Shown: one piece after another, positions 1 to 6,324 of the stretch
Position numbering within the stretch: position 1 is the first letter of the stretch
Layout: every line of letters begins with the position of its first letter
Origin: an uncultured Oscillospiraceae bacterium
GTDB lineage: Bacteria; Bacillota; Clostridia; Oscillospirales; Ruminococcaceae
NCBI GenBank assembly: GCA_910587135.1
Contig: CAJULF010000078.1
Coordinates: 1 to 10,665 of the forward strand
Length of the DNA: 10,665 nucleotides
Direction: 5' to 3'
Translations under genes and position numbers: made by a program
The notes under the pieces: model-generated
Database searches by the model: none
Told to the model about the DNA's origin: nothing
Seen by the model: the letters and a program-made list of their open reading frames with translations, nothing else

Positions 1-2
1 CG

Positions 3-251
3 TATAATGAAGCCGCTGCGGCTGTCAGACGCATAATGGATAATATTCACAATTACCGCTGCCGGTACGAGGGCATGGAAATCTCGGTAACAATGACGTT
101 TGGAATATCGGATTACTGCGGCGGCACGGTGGACGCGCTGGTAAAAACAGCCGACGATAAGCTGTACTACGGAAAAAATCACGGCAGGGACCGCGTTGTT
201 GAATATATTCCGCAGGAAATTGAAGAGCAAAGTATCAAGCAGGCTCAGTGA
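3..251 (+). CDS. C-terminal part of a GGDEF (diguanylate cyclase) domain protein, 5' end outside window
   Basis: The frame is open from the window edge and ends at TGA 249-251. The visible ~82 residues match the last third of a GGDEF domain: a strand with VTMTFGIS, then an alpha-helical ADDKLYYGKNHGRDRVV block, which corresponds to the usual AD-ALY-AK--GRNRV ending of diguanylate cyclases. The family condenses two GTP into the second messenger c-di-GMP. The GGDEF signature itself and any sensor domain lie upstream of the window, so catalytic competence cannot be judged. A short acidic/polar tail (EEQSIKQAQ) follows the domain, so the domain is C-terminal in the protein. No terminator with a T-run follows; a hairpin repeat begins about 33 bp after the stop. 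Confidence 0.85.
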   Translation, partial: YNEAAAAVRRIMDNIHNYRCRYEGMEISVTMTFGISDYCGGTVDALVKTADDKLYYGKNHGRDRVVEYIPQEIEEQSIKQAQ

Positions 252-283
252 AAGATAAATACGGTTTTATATTTTAATGCAAC

Positions 284-304
284 ACTGCACAATCTTTGTG
301 CGGT
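284..304. repeat. Hairpin repeat family A, left flank of structured element copy 1
   Basis: Palindrome with a 9-bp stem (ACTGCACAA pairing with TTGTGCGGT, one G-T wobble) and a 3-nt loop TCT. It abuts the TCAGC end of element copy 1. The outer arm continues leftward as GCAAC, matching the longer solo copy at 4273-4305, while the inner side is cut at GGT where the element starts. Confidence 0.75.
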
Positions 305-497
305 CAGCTTGTAGAAAAGCCTATTGACAACACAATGTCGGCGCATGAAATTTCAAAAGTCGCACGTTTGCGTTAGCAAACGTGCGCGGTTTCCGTTAGT
401 TATATGGAGTGAAGTGCAGCGTAGCTGAGTATGACTAACGGAAATTTTGATATTTTTTAAATAATCCCCCTTTGGTCAACCTTTATATACAGTCTGA
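304..497 (+). repeat. Structured MITE-like intergenic element, copy 1
   Basis: A 194-bp non-coding element between the GGDEF gene and the mannanase gene. It is one of three copies in the window. Its ends are imperfect inverted repeats: TCAGCTTGTAGAAAAGCC on the left, and on the right the complement of TCAGACTGTATATAAAGG. Inside are an ACACAATGTCGGCGCATGAA block, hairpin 1 at 361-386 (11-bp perfect stem, loop GTTA) and hairpin 2 at 391-443 (TTCCGTTAG closing stem). An inner inverted repeat (AAATTTCAAAA against TTTTGATATTT) could close a junction around both hairpins. There is no transposase gene inside, so if mobile it would need help in trans. Confidence 0.8.
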
Positions 498-517
498 CCG
501 CACAAAACTTGTGCGGT
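497..517. repeat. Hairpin repeat family A, right flank of structured element copy 1
   Basis: Perfect 9-bp stem (ACCGCACAA/TTGTGCGGT) with loop AAC, starting at the last base of element copy 1. The outer arm continues as GTTACC, matching the full-length solo copy at 4273-4305. The stem matches the left flank at 284-304 except for one base, but the loops differ. It lies 31 bp upstream of the mannanase start. Confidence 0.75.
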
Positions 518-547
518 GTTACCCCCAATTTAATTAAGGAGATTTTT

Positions 548-1975
548 ATGAAAAGATTTTTTGCGTTATTATTGTCGACGGCGCTTCTTATGGGCGGCTG
601 CGCGGCTGCGGATAACAGCGCCGTTGTTTCGGAAGACGTAACGTCCGGCGTTGTTTCGGAGAATATTCAGGACAGCTCCGTTCCCTCCGATGACGGGGAA
701 AGTACAAGTACGGCTTTTGTAAATTCGGATAATGCTTCTGTCGGAAGCGGTGTGGAAACCTCCGTTCCTCAATCCTCGGATAATAGCGTTGACCGCGAGG
801 ATATGTCCGAAAGCGTGGTGCTTCCCGAAAGCAAGCCCGAGAACACGGCAAATTCCAACAGTTCGCAGGCTCCCGCCGAAAGCACCGCCGCGACGGAGTC
901 TGATGGCGCTTCAGACAGCAGCGTTCCACCCAAAAATGATAGCATGCCCTCCGCCTCGACCAAAATTCCCGAAGAGGGCACGACTTCTTCTGCCGCAGCA
1001 ACGCCTGCGTCCGTTCCCGACACGGCTGCGCCCGAGGCTGCGGAGGAAGTTCCCGCAGAAAAAACCAATGATAGCGCGGAGGGATTTTACGTTTCGGGAA
1101 CAAAGCTGTACGACGCCAATGGCAGCGAGTTTGTAATGCGTGGGATAAACCACCCGCACAACTGGTTTAAAAATCAGGACGAAACCGCTCTGGCGGCGAT
1201 AGCGAAAACAGGAGCGAACTGCGTAAGAATAGTCTGCTCGGACGGTCAGCAGTACACCAAGGACAGCGCGGACACACTGTCACAGCTGGTTGAGCGCTGC
1301 AAAGCTCTTGAGATGATAGCTATCCTTGAGGTTCACGACATAACCGGAAAGGACGATCTTTCGGCACTGGAAAGAACTGTGGATTATTGGATAGAGGTAA
1401 AGGACGCGTTAATAGGCAACGAGGCTTATGTTATACTTAATATCGCAAACGAGTGGGTTGGTACATGGGAATCCGACACATGGACAAAGGGATATACCGC
1501 CGCTATTCCCAGATTGAGGGAGGCGGGAATAAAAAACACCATAATAGTAGACGCCGCGGGCTGGGGGCAGTATGCCAAAAGTATCTCCGACGGCGGTGAG
1601 GAGGTTTTTGAATCCGATCCGCTGAAAAATACCATGTTCTCGATACATATGTACGGCTCGGCAGGCAAGAACGACAGGGTAATAAAGCAAAATCTGGCGC
1701 GCGTTACCGAAAAGGGGCTGTGCGTTATAGTGGGAGAATTCGGGCACACTCACTCCGACGGTGATGTGGACGAGATGTTTATTATGAAGTACTGCGGTGA
1801 GAATGATATCGGTTATCTCGGCTGGAGCTGGAAGGGCAACGGCGGAGGCGTCGAATATCTCGATATCGCGCTGGAATGGGACGGCTCGGCGCTCTCCGAG
1901 GATTGGGGCAAAAATCTTATTGAGGGCGATACGGGAATCCGCAAAACCTCGGAAAAATGCAGTGTATTTAAATAG
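548..1975 (+). CDS. Lipid-anchored beta-mannanase, GH5 subfamily 8-like
   Basis: 475-residue predicted lipoprotein. ATG 548 is chosen because AAGGAG (536-541) sits 6 nt upstream; an upstream in-frame TTG at 509 lies inside a hairpin repeat. Residues 1-21 form a signal peptide (MKRFFALLLSTALLMGGC) with Cys21 in a lipobox-like context. Residues ~22-178 are a low-complexity Ser/Thr/Ala/Pro/Glu linker, a likely wall spacer. Residues ~179-475 form a TIM barrel closely resembling Bacillus GH5_8 mannanases (FVMRGINHPHNWF, KTGANCVRIV, EVHD). NEW carries the acid/base Glu302 and GEFG the nucleophile Glu397. The protein stops where the catalytic domain ends (GIRKTSEKCSVF), with no carbohydrate-binding module. 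The expected activity is endo-cleavage of beta-1,4-mannan at the cell surface. GH5_8 assignment is from remembered family resemblance; other GH5 endo-glucanase activity is possible. Confidence 0.88.
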   Translation: MKRFFALLLSTALLMGGCAAADNSAVVSEDVTSGVVSENIQDSSVPSDDGESTSTAFVNSDNASVGSGVETSVPQSSDNSVDREDMSESVVLPESKPENTANSNSSQAPAESTAATESDGASDSSVPPKNDSMPSASTKIPEEGTTSSAAATPASVPDTAAPEAAEEVPAEKTNDSAEGFYVSGTKLYDANGSEFVMRGINHPHNWFKNQDETALAAIAKTGANCVRIVCSDGQQYTKDSADTLSQLVERCKALEMIAILEVHDITGKDDLSALERTVDYWIEVKDALIGNEAYVILNIANEWVGTWESDTWTKGYTAAIPRLREAGIKNTIIVDAAGWGQYAKSISDGGEEVFESDPLKNTMFSIHMYGSAGKNDRVIKQNLARVTEKGLCVIVGEFGHTHSDGDVDEMFIMKYCGENDIGYLGWSWKGNGGGVEYLDIALEWDGSALSEDWGKNLIEGDTGIRKTSEKCSVFK

Positions 1976-1980
1976 AAGCA

Positions 1981-2004
1981 ATCCCCCGCCGTTTGACGGG
2001 GGAT
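1981..2004. repeat. Hairpin repeat family B, left flank of structured element copy 2
   Basis: GC-rich palindrome 5 bp after the mannanase stop: outer stem ATCCCCCG/CGGGGGAT, a C-A mismatch, one further pair and loop GTTT. It differs from the right-flank copy at 2203-2226 by one base. It could end transcription of the mannanase, but no T-run follows. Confidence 0.75.
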
Positions 2005-2202
2005 GCAGCGTGTATATAAAGGTTGACCTAAGGCTAATTATTTAAAAAAATTTCAAAATTTCCGTTAGTCATACTCCGTTACGCTGCGCTTCACTCCGCA
2101 TGCCTAACGGAAACCGCGCACATTTGCCATTTGGCAAATGTGCGCTTTTTGAAATTTCATGCGCCGACATTGCGCGGCAAATAGGCTTTTTCTACAGGCT
2201 GA
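2005..2202 (-). repeat. Structured MITE-like intergenic element, copy 2 (inverted)
   Basis: 198-bp copy in the opposite orientation to copies 1 and 3, filling the space between the convergent mannanase and substrate-binding protein genes. Read on the minus strand it has the same order: TCAGCCTGTAGAAAAAGCC end, CAATGTCGGCGCATGAAATT block, hairpin 1 (2116-2145, perfect 13-bp stem) and hairpin 2 (2060-2112, 53 nt as in the other copies). It ends in CCTTTATATACACGCTGC. It is bracketed exactly by two near-identical hairpins (1981-2004 and 2203-2226). Together with copy 1 it places the mannanase gene between two inverted copies. Confidence 0.8.
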
Positions 2203-2232
2203 ATCCCCCGTCGTTTGACGGGGGATATTTTT
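2203..2232 (+). terminator. Hairpin repeat family B right copy; possible intrinsic terminator for the mannanase transcript
   Basis: Perfect 10-bp stem (ATCCCCCGTC/GACGGGGGAT, loop GTTT, 2203-2226) followed on the plus strand by ATTTTT (2227-2232), a terminator-like layout. It is a 23/24 match to 1981-2004, so it is also a flanking repeat of element copy 2. On the minus strand the stem is not followed by a T-run, so it is a poorer terminator for the convergent gene. Confidence 0.45.
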
Positions 2233-2253
2233 GTCAAAATTTATTTTGTCAAT

Positions 2254-3873
2254 TTAAAATCTTTTTGAATCTCGGAAATATACGTTTTTGGTAAAGGGAT
2301 TATATATGATATCGGCACAGTCTTTGTCATAATAAAAATATTCGTTCTTGTAATACAGCGGTACGAACGCTGCCTCGTCTATAATAAGCTGCTCTGCTTC
2401 GGCATACAGCTTCGCGCTTTCCGCAAGATCCACCGCTTTTTCTGCGGAGTTCATAAGCTCCTCAAAATCCGAGCTTGCGAATTTACCGTAATTTGCCGCG
2501 TTTCCCTTGCGGAAGCATTCAAGATAAGCCGACGGACTGTTGTAGCTGCCTGTAAGTTCAACTGCTGCCAGCTCGAAATCTCCGTTTTTCAGCCGCGTGC
2601 GGTATTCCGTTTCGTTCAGCGTTTCCACAACACAGTAGAAGCCGTATTCCCGCTGCCATTCCTGCATAAGATAGCCCACAGCTTCCGCCGCGCTTTCGTT
2701 GGGGACGATTATTCTCGCTCCCGCGAACAGGTCTTTATTAAGTTTGGACAGCGCCTTATCATAATACTCCCGCGCGGCTTCTGTGCTGTATTTCGGTGTG
2801 AGAGCGCTTCCCGCAAGCTCACGGTAGCTCTTGTCAAGCATGGATACTTCCTCGGGGACGATAGCCGAAGCCGAGGAAAAATTGGTCAGCGCTTTGCTTA
2901 TGGTGCGCCTGTCGGTAAGGGTTGCCAAAGCGCGGCGGAAATCGGGAATTTTAAACAGCTCAAAGCTGCGGTTGAAAATAAGTCCCACCGTGATATTCTT
3001 ATATTCTTCGCAGCTGTAATCTCCTTTGATAAGCGCCGCATCCTCGTCGGTGACCGCAACGCAGGTCGTCGTGCCGCCGAGGAAGTCCGCGGTGAACTCA
3101 CCGTTCTCCTCAATAAAGAAATTAAGCCCCGATGGGTATACCTTGCGCGATTCGCTGTTTTTGGAATTGCGGCGGAGAATAAGATTATTGTTGTCGGTTA
3201 TAGTATAGGGATCGTAATCCCACGAGTATACATAAAACGCGCCGTTGGAGGGAGTGCACTCCGCGGACAGCCCGTATTTTCCCTGAGAATCGGTGAAAAA
3301 TTCCTCACAGCACGGCATTGCGGGCGGCTCGGACAGCAGCGCAGGCAGACGCGGGTTTGGGTAATCGAGTGTGATCTCCAGCTCGAAATCCCCCAGAGCT
3401 TTCACGCCGAGAATTGAAGCGTCGGAGCTGCCGCCCATGTTTATCGCTCGGGAATTTTTAATGCAGTAGTACTCCGAAGCCCTCGGCGCGGAGGTTTCGG
3501 GTAGAAAAAGCCGCTGAAAGCCGTATACAAAATCCTTCGCGGTACACTGCCGCTCAAACTCGTCCGCGTCGACCCAATAAACGTCCTGCCGCAGCTTGAA
3601 GGTGTAGACAAGACCGTCGTCGGATACTATATAGTCGCTCGCTACTCCCTCGGACAGCGAGCCGTCCGCGTTGGCTGTAAGCAGTCCCATAAAAACATTT
3701 CCGATGACTACTTCGGAATTGGGGTCGTTTGCTATCTGCGGGTCAAGTGTGCCGGGGTTGGCGGTGATGTCATATTTGAAAATATATCCGCTGCCGTCTT
3801 CCTTGCGGCAGCCCGTAAGAGATATTATTGCCGCGGCAATAACTGCGGCAAGGATTTTCCTGATGGGTTTTAT
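2254..3873 (-). CDS. Peptide-type ABC transporter substrate-binding lipoprotein (SBP family 5, OppA/DppA-like), non-canonical start
   Basis: 539 residues if translation starts at ATA (3871-3873). That start gives MKPIRKILAAVIAAAIISLTGC, a textbook lipoprotein signal with LTGC lipobox (Cys22), and lies 8 nt after GGGAG (3882-3886). No in-frame ATG, GTG or TTG occurs between the upstream in-frame stop and ATG 3690, which would delete the signal peptide. The mature protein resembles SBP_bac_5: NPGTLDPQIANDPNSEVVIGN, then FMGLLTANADG, SDDGLVYTFKLRQDVYW, AKDFVYGFQR, and a C-terminal AEQLIIDEAAFVPLYYKNEY segment. It would bind peptides or related solutes outside the membrane for an importer, but no permease or ATPase genes adjoin. 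ATT two codons upstream is an alternative start but only 2 nt from the Shine-Dalgarno. A G-to-A mutation of the start codon is possible. Confidence 0.82.
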   Translation of the reverse strand: MKPIRKILAAVIAAAIISLTGCRKEDGSGYIFKYDITANPGTLDPQIANDPNSEVVIGNVFMGLLTANADGSLSEGVASDYIVSDDGLVYTFKLRQDVYWVDADEFERQCTAKDFVYGFQRLFLPETSAPRASEYYCIKNSRAINMGGSSDASILGVKALGDFELEITLDYPNPRLPALLSEPPAMPCCEEFFTDSQGKYGLSAECTPSNGAFYVYSWDYDPYTITDNNNLILRRNSKNSESRKVYPSGLNFFIEENGEFTADFLGGTTTCVAVTDEDAALIKGDYSCEEYKNITVGLIFNRSFELFKIPDFRRALATLTDRRTISKALTNFSSASAIVPEEVSMLDKSYRELAGSALTPKYSTEAAREYYDKALSKLNKDLFAGARIIVPNESAAEAVGYLMQEWQREYGFYCVVETLNETEYRTRLKNGDFELAAVELTGSYNSPSAYLECFRKGNAANYGKFASSDFEELMNSAEKAVDLAESAKLYAEAEQLIIDEAAFVPLYYKNEYFYYDKDCADIIYNPFTKNVYFRDSKRF

Positions 3874-3917
3874 TTTAATCGCTCCCTTATGTGCGTTGAT
3901 TTTGGGTTTATTGAATT

Positions 3918-3946
3918 ATTATAGCACAAAACAGGAAAATTGTCTA
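3918..3946 (-). promoter_or_regulatory. Sigma-A type promoter of the substrate-binding lipoprotein gene
   Basis: On the minus strand, TAGACA (3941-3946, 5/6 match to TTGACA) is followed by a 17-bp spacer and TATAAT (3918-3923), with TG one base upstream of the -10 (extended -10). Transcription would begin near 3911, leaving a leader of about 40 nt that contains the GGGAG ribosome binding site. Confidence 0.75.
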
Positions 3947-4220
3947 TATAAAAAGCGGCTTGATCGTGACTCAAATAATGATTTTTTTGTGATATTTTAC
4001 GGTCAGCACTGCAAAGACTCCCAATTTGGCAAACGGGGAGCGCAATATTTATTAAGATAAATGTAAATGGTTAATTCTAATATTTGAGGATATTTAATAA
4101 TTGTTATAGACTACCATAAAAAATACCGTCAACCCTTGAAAACACTATATTTAAGCAAGTTAGCGTTATTTTATTCATTACATCATTTTATAGAAAACCA
4201 ACACATAGACAGACCATGTG
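3947..4220. other. AT-rich intergenic stretch without a recognised gene
   Basis: About 270 bp upstream of the substrate-binding protein promoter. I see no protein-like ORF; reading frames here are short and lack family-like sequence. Base composition shifts to AT-rich, continuing into the beta-propeller region. A weak CTCCC/GGGAG pairing near 4019-4040 is the only structure noticed. Confidence 0.4.
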
Positions 4221-4359
4221 ATGAATGCAGTGGCAATAGACAATCCGCTTGAATATGCAAAACTTTATCTAAGGCAACACCGCACAAAGCTTGTGCGGTG
4301 TCGCCCAAAATAATGAAATGCAGATATTCATAGATGCCGAAGAAAGTCTGGGTTTATAA
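4221..4359 (+). pseudogene. Small-ORF relic split by a hairpin repeat
   Basis: From ATG 4221 the frame reads MNAVAIDNPLEYAKLYL, then runs into hairpin repeat A. Past the hairpin, in a different frame, the sequence reads EMQIFIDAEESLGL and stops at TAA 4357-4359. The two halves look like one helical peptide, since LEYAKLYL plus EMQIFIDAEESL is amphipathic and continuous in style. They become a single frame if about 37-40 bp around the hairpin are removed. There is no Shine-Dalgarno before 4221, and an in-frame TAG precedes it, so the 5' end may also be lost. The function is unknown. The chance that both halves are accidental is real, because each is short. Confidence 0.4.
4273..4305. repeat. 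Solo full-length hairpin repeat family A
   Basis: 33-bp palindrome: arm GGCAACACCGCACAA pairs with TTGTGCGGTGTCGCC at 14 of 15 positions around a 3-nt loop. The core 21 bp matches the hairpins flanking element copy 1 (284-304 and 497-517). No large element is inside this one, so it shows what an unoccupied hairpin looks like. There is no T-run, so it is not an obvious terminator. Confidence 0.75.
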
Positions 4360-4479
4360 ACACATAAAAAGCTTTAAAATCTTTTGTGACAAATAGCACC
4401 GATTTTAAGTCTTTTTATTTGTTTTTTTCTTTAGAATATAAAACAATAGCACTAAATCCAAAAGATCAACATGAATTTG

Positions 4480-5328
4480 CTACTCACTTAGCTTAATTCT
4501 ATCAATTCCTAAGATATTACGAGAACAAATATACATAGAATCATTTTCTATATGTGTACACCCGGATAACTTTAACGGTGTATTAATTTCTCTTGTCCTT
4601 TCTAATGTATCTTTATTCCAAAGGGTGATTTCCGAGCAGGGGAAGGAAACTGTCACCAACATATCCTCATATATCCCAGCACAATGAAACATTTTTTTGT
4701 GGGCATTTTTCGTCAAAGATTCAATTTCAAAGCTTTTTTTAATAATTTTGAAAAGCTTTCCATCGTGACTTGCGGCATATATGGTTTCTCCATCAACATA
4801 CAAACTACCAATGTTTTTCTTCCCCAAAACAAGTCTTTTTTCAATAGAAAAAGTGGTTTTATCCAATAACAGCAGCTCCCCATCTACTGTTCCACAAATT
4901 ATGTAGTTATCATATGTTTTAATACTCCACATACTACTTTCGGAAACAATAAATTCCTTTAACAAATACGACTGCCTGTCAAGGGTAATAATTTTTCCAT
5001 TTCGAATGGAGCAAAAAATAGTATCATCGTTAACTGCTATCCCGCATATATCGGAACTCAAATCATTGCCTAATTGCCATTTACCAAGCAACCCGTAATT
5101 CTTTTGGCTTAATACATACAGTGTGCAAAAATCATATACAAAAATCTGCTTATTGTCTGCAATCAGTTTTCTTGATGAACCCTCTTTTTCAAAAACTGTC
5201 TGTTTGCAGATGATGTCACGAGAACGTTTGTCAATTTTTATTAATTCTTTTCCACACATACAGTCAATGCACTGCTCTGTAATATTGAAACCTGTTACAA
5301 TTGCACCCAACTCTGCTATATGTTCCAT
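4480..5328 (-). CDS. Uncharacterised beta-propeller (WD40/PQQ-like repeat) protein
   Basis: 282 residues from ATG 5328, preferred over ATG 5373 because AAGGTG (5334-5339) lies 5 nt upstream and because 5373 would overlap the preceding reading frame. No signal peptide or membrane segment is seen, so the protein is probably cytoplasmic. About seven ~40-residue units repeat the pattern hydrophobic strand, turn, DGKL/NGKI-type loop, then D-K-T/S: for example DDTIFCSIRNGKIITLDR, YIICGTVDGELLLLDKTT and TIYAASHDGKLFKIIKK. The last unit closes at the C-terminus. Such propellers usually act as binding scaffolds; no catalytic motif is visible and no partner can be named. The gene follows a degraded Cys-rich reading frame by 28 bp and is AT-richer than the nrd and mannanase genes, suggesting different ancestry. 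Confidence 0.7.
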   Translation of the reverse strand: MEHIAELGAIVTGFNITEQCIDCMCGKELIKIDKRSRDIICKQTVFEKEGSSRKLIADNKQIFVYDFCTLYVLSQKNYGLLGKWQLGNDLSSDICGIAVNDDTIFCSIRNGKIITLDRQSYLLKEFIVSESSMWSIKTYDNYIICGTVDGELLLLDKTTFSIEKRLVLGKKNIGSLYVDGETIYAASHDGKLFKIIKKSFEIESLTKNAHKKMFHCAGIYEDMLVTVSFPCSEITLWNKDTLERTREINTPLKLSGCTHIENDSMYICSRNILGIDRIKLSE

Positions 5329-5356
5329 ACGTTCACCTTGCAAAATTTGATTTTGA

Positions 5357-5777
5357 TTACCATTCCACTTCAATCACATACTTGTCTGCCCCTGTCTTTA
5401 TGCTTTCAAGTAATGTAACTTTTACATTCGTCCCGAATACTTTACTAAAAATTCCTTCCGCATTTCCTAATGTACAATAGCACCATGTTTTTAATAATTC
5501 TTGGGGTACTCTTTTTACACAGGAACAATAGCATTCAGGGTAACAAAATCGAATTTTGTTGTCAGATATGTATTCAAGAAAAGCAAAGCTCTCTTTTTGA
5601 CTAAATAGACGCACAAATTCCTTTATACTATCTGTCTTATTAAAATATTTCAGAAGTTTGTTTGCAATTGATTTGCCATCATTACATACACTCTTTTCTA
5701 ATTCTGATTATTGTATCTGTATCAAAATGTTCTTCAAGATAGTTTGAAATTTGCCTAATTACAAGGTTAATAAACAT
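5357..5777 (-). pseudogene. Frameshifted relic of a Cys-rich DUF6144/L-2-amino-thiazoline-4-carboxylate hydrolase-like protein
   Basis: The 3' part (open frame ending at TGA 5357) reads CNDGKSIANKLLKYFNK, later CYPECYCSCVKRVP, LKTWCYCTLG, and ends with ESIKTGADKYVIEVEW. Spacing of CYCSCVK, a YCYC-type motif and a final ES-I--G---Y-I strand recalls the C-terminal domain annotated as DUF6144 / L-2-amino-thiazoline-4-carboxylic acid hydrolase in Clostridia. An in-frame TAA (about 5709-5711) blocks this frame. A second frame from ATG 5777 reads MFINLVIRQISNYLEEHF and ends RIRKECM at TAA 5682-5684, just where the C-terminal frame takes over. One indel near 5685-5700 would join them. No Shine-Dalgarno precedes 5777 and the total (~140 residues) seems short, so 5' truncation is likely. 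A short independent gene from GTG 5614 is an alternative. Confidence 0.5.
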
Positions 5778-5809
5778 TGATAACGGTCAACTGATATATC
5801 TTGAGCAAA

Positions 5810-6313
5810 TTATAATTCGACCGTCACCGCCCTGTTTTCGGAAAAAGAGCGCTGCACGTCGATTATCCGCTGATTGGCGCTTCCTCGGAATTTCAGCCCG
5901 AGAGAGCGCTTTGACGATTCATATCTCCCATCAACGAGATAGTCCAGTATCGACAGCAGCTTTTTCACGCCCTCCTCGGTGTGGGATTTCTCCGTAAGCT
6001 CCTCGTATGTCCAGCCGCTGTAACACATAAGATTTAAACCCCGCTCCCTGAAGCGGCAGCCCAGCTCATAAAGCGCTGCCGCCTGACAAAAAGGCTCTCC
6101 TCCCGAAAAGGTAACTCCCTTTATAAGGGGATTTTCGGCACATTGTTCAAAAAGACTGTCTGTATCGACAACGCACCCGCCGCTGAAATCGTGTGTTTCG
6201 GGATTGTGGCAGTTCTCGCAGTGGTGCGGACAACCCTGTACAAATACCGCGAAGCGTATCCCCGGACCGTCAACAAAGGACTCCTCAACGACTCCCGCAA
6301 TTCTTATTTCCAT
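5810..6313 (-). CDS. nrdG: Anaerobic ribonucleoside-triphosphate reductase activating protein (radical SAM)
   Basis: 167 residues, normal length for NrdG. The radical-SAM cluster motif is CPHHCENC (Cys28, Cys32, Cys35), preceded by the NrdG-typical FVDGPGIRFAVFVQGC, and FSGGEP at 69-74 is the SAM-binding GGE motif. A later LDYLVDGRYESSKRSLGLKFRGSANQR stretch is also typical of the family. The enzyme uses a [4Fe-4S] cluster and S-adenosylmethionine to make the glycyl radical on NrdD. The start ATG 6313 has GAGG (6319-6322) 5 nt upstream, inside the 11-nt gap after nrdD, so the two are co-transcribed. All expected motifs are intact, in contrast to the C-terminus of its partner. No T-run terminator was seen downstream. 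Confidence 0.93.
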   Translation of the reverse strand: MEIRIAGVVEESFVDGPGIRFAVFVQGCPHHCENCHNPETHDFSGGCVVDTDSLFEQCAENPLIKGVTFSGGEPFCQAAALYELGCRFRERGLNLMCYSGWTYEELTEKSHTEEGVKKLLSILDYLVDGRYESSKRSLGLKFRGSANQRIIDVQRSFSENRAVTVEL

Positions 6314-6324
6314 TTATACCTCAT

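Noticed and set aside
461..489. Promoter for the mannanase inside element copy 1 (TATATA at 484-489)
   Set aside because: No acceptable -35 hexamer at 16-18 bp upstream; the motif is part of the terminal repeat in all copies.
509..547. TTG-initiated 13-residue N-terminal extension of the mannanase
   Set aside because: It begins inside hairpin repeat A, would precede the signal peptide, and the AAGGAG site serves ATG 548.
2100..2294. 64-residue plus-strand ORF
   Set aside because: It lies in structured element copy 2 and the family B hairpin; no corresponding ORF is kept in copies 1 and 3.
3671..4060. 129-residue plus-strand ORF
   Set aside because: Antisense to the lipoprotein signal region and its promoter, with no Shine-Dalgarno and no family-like sequence.
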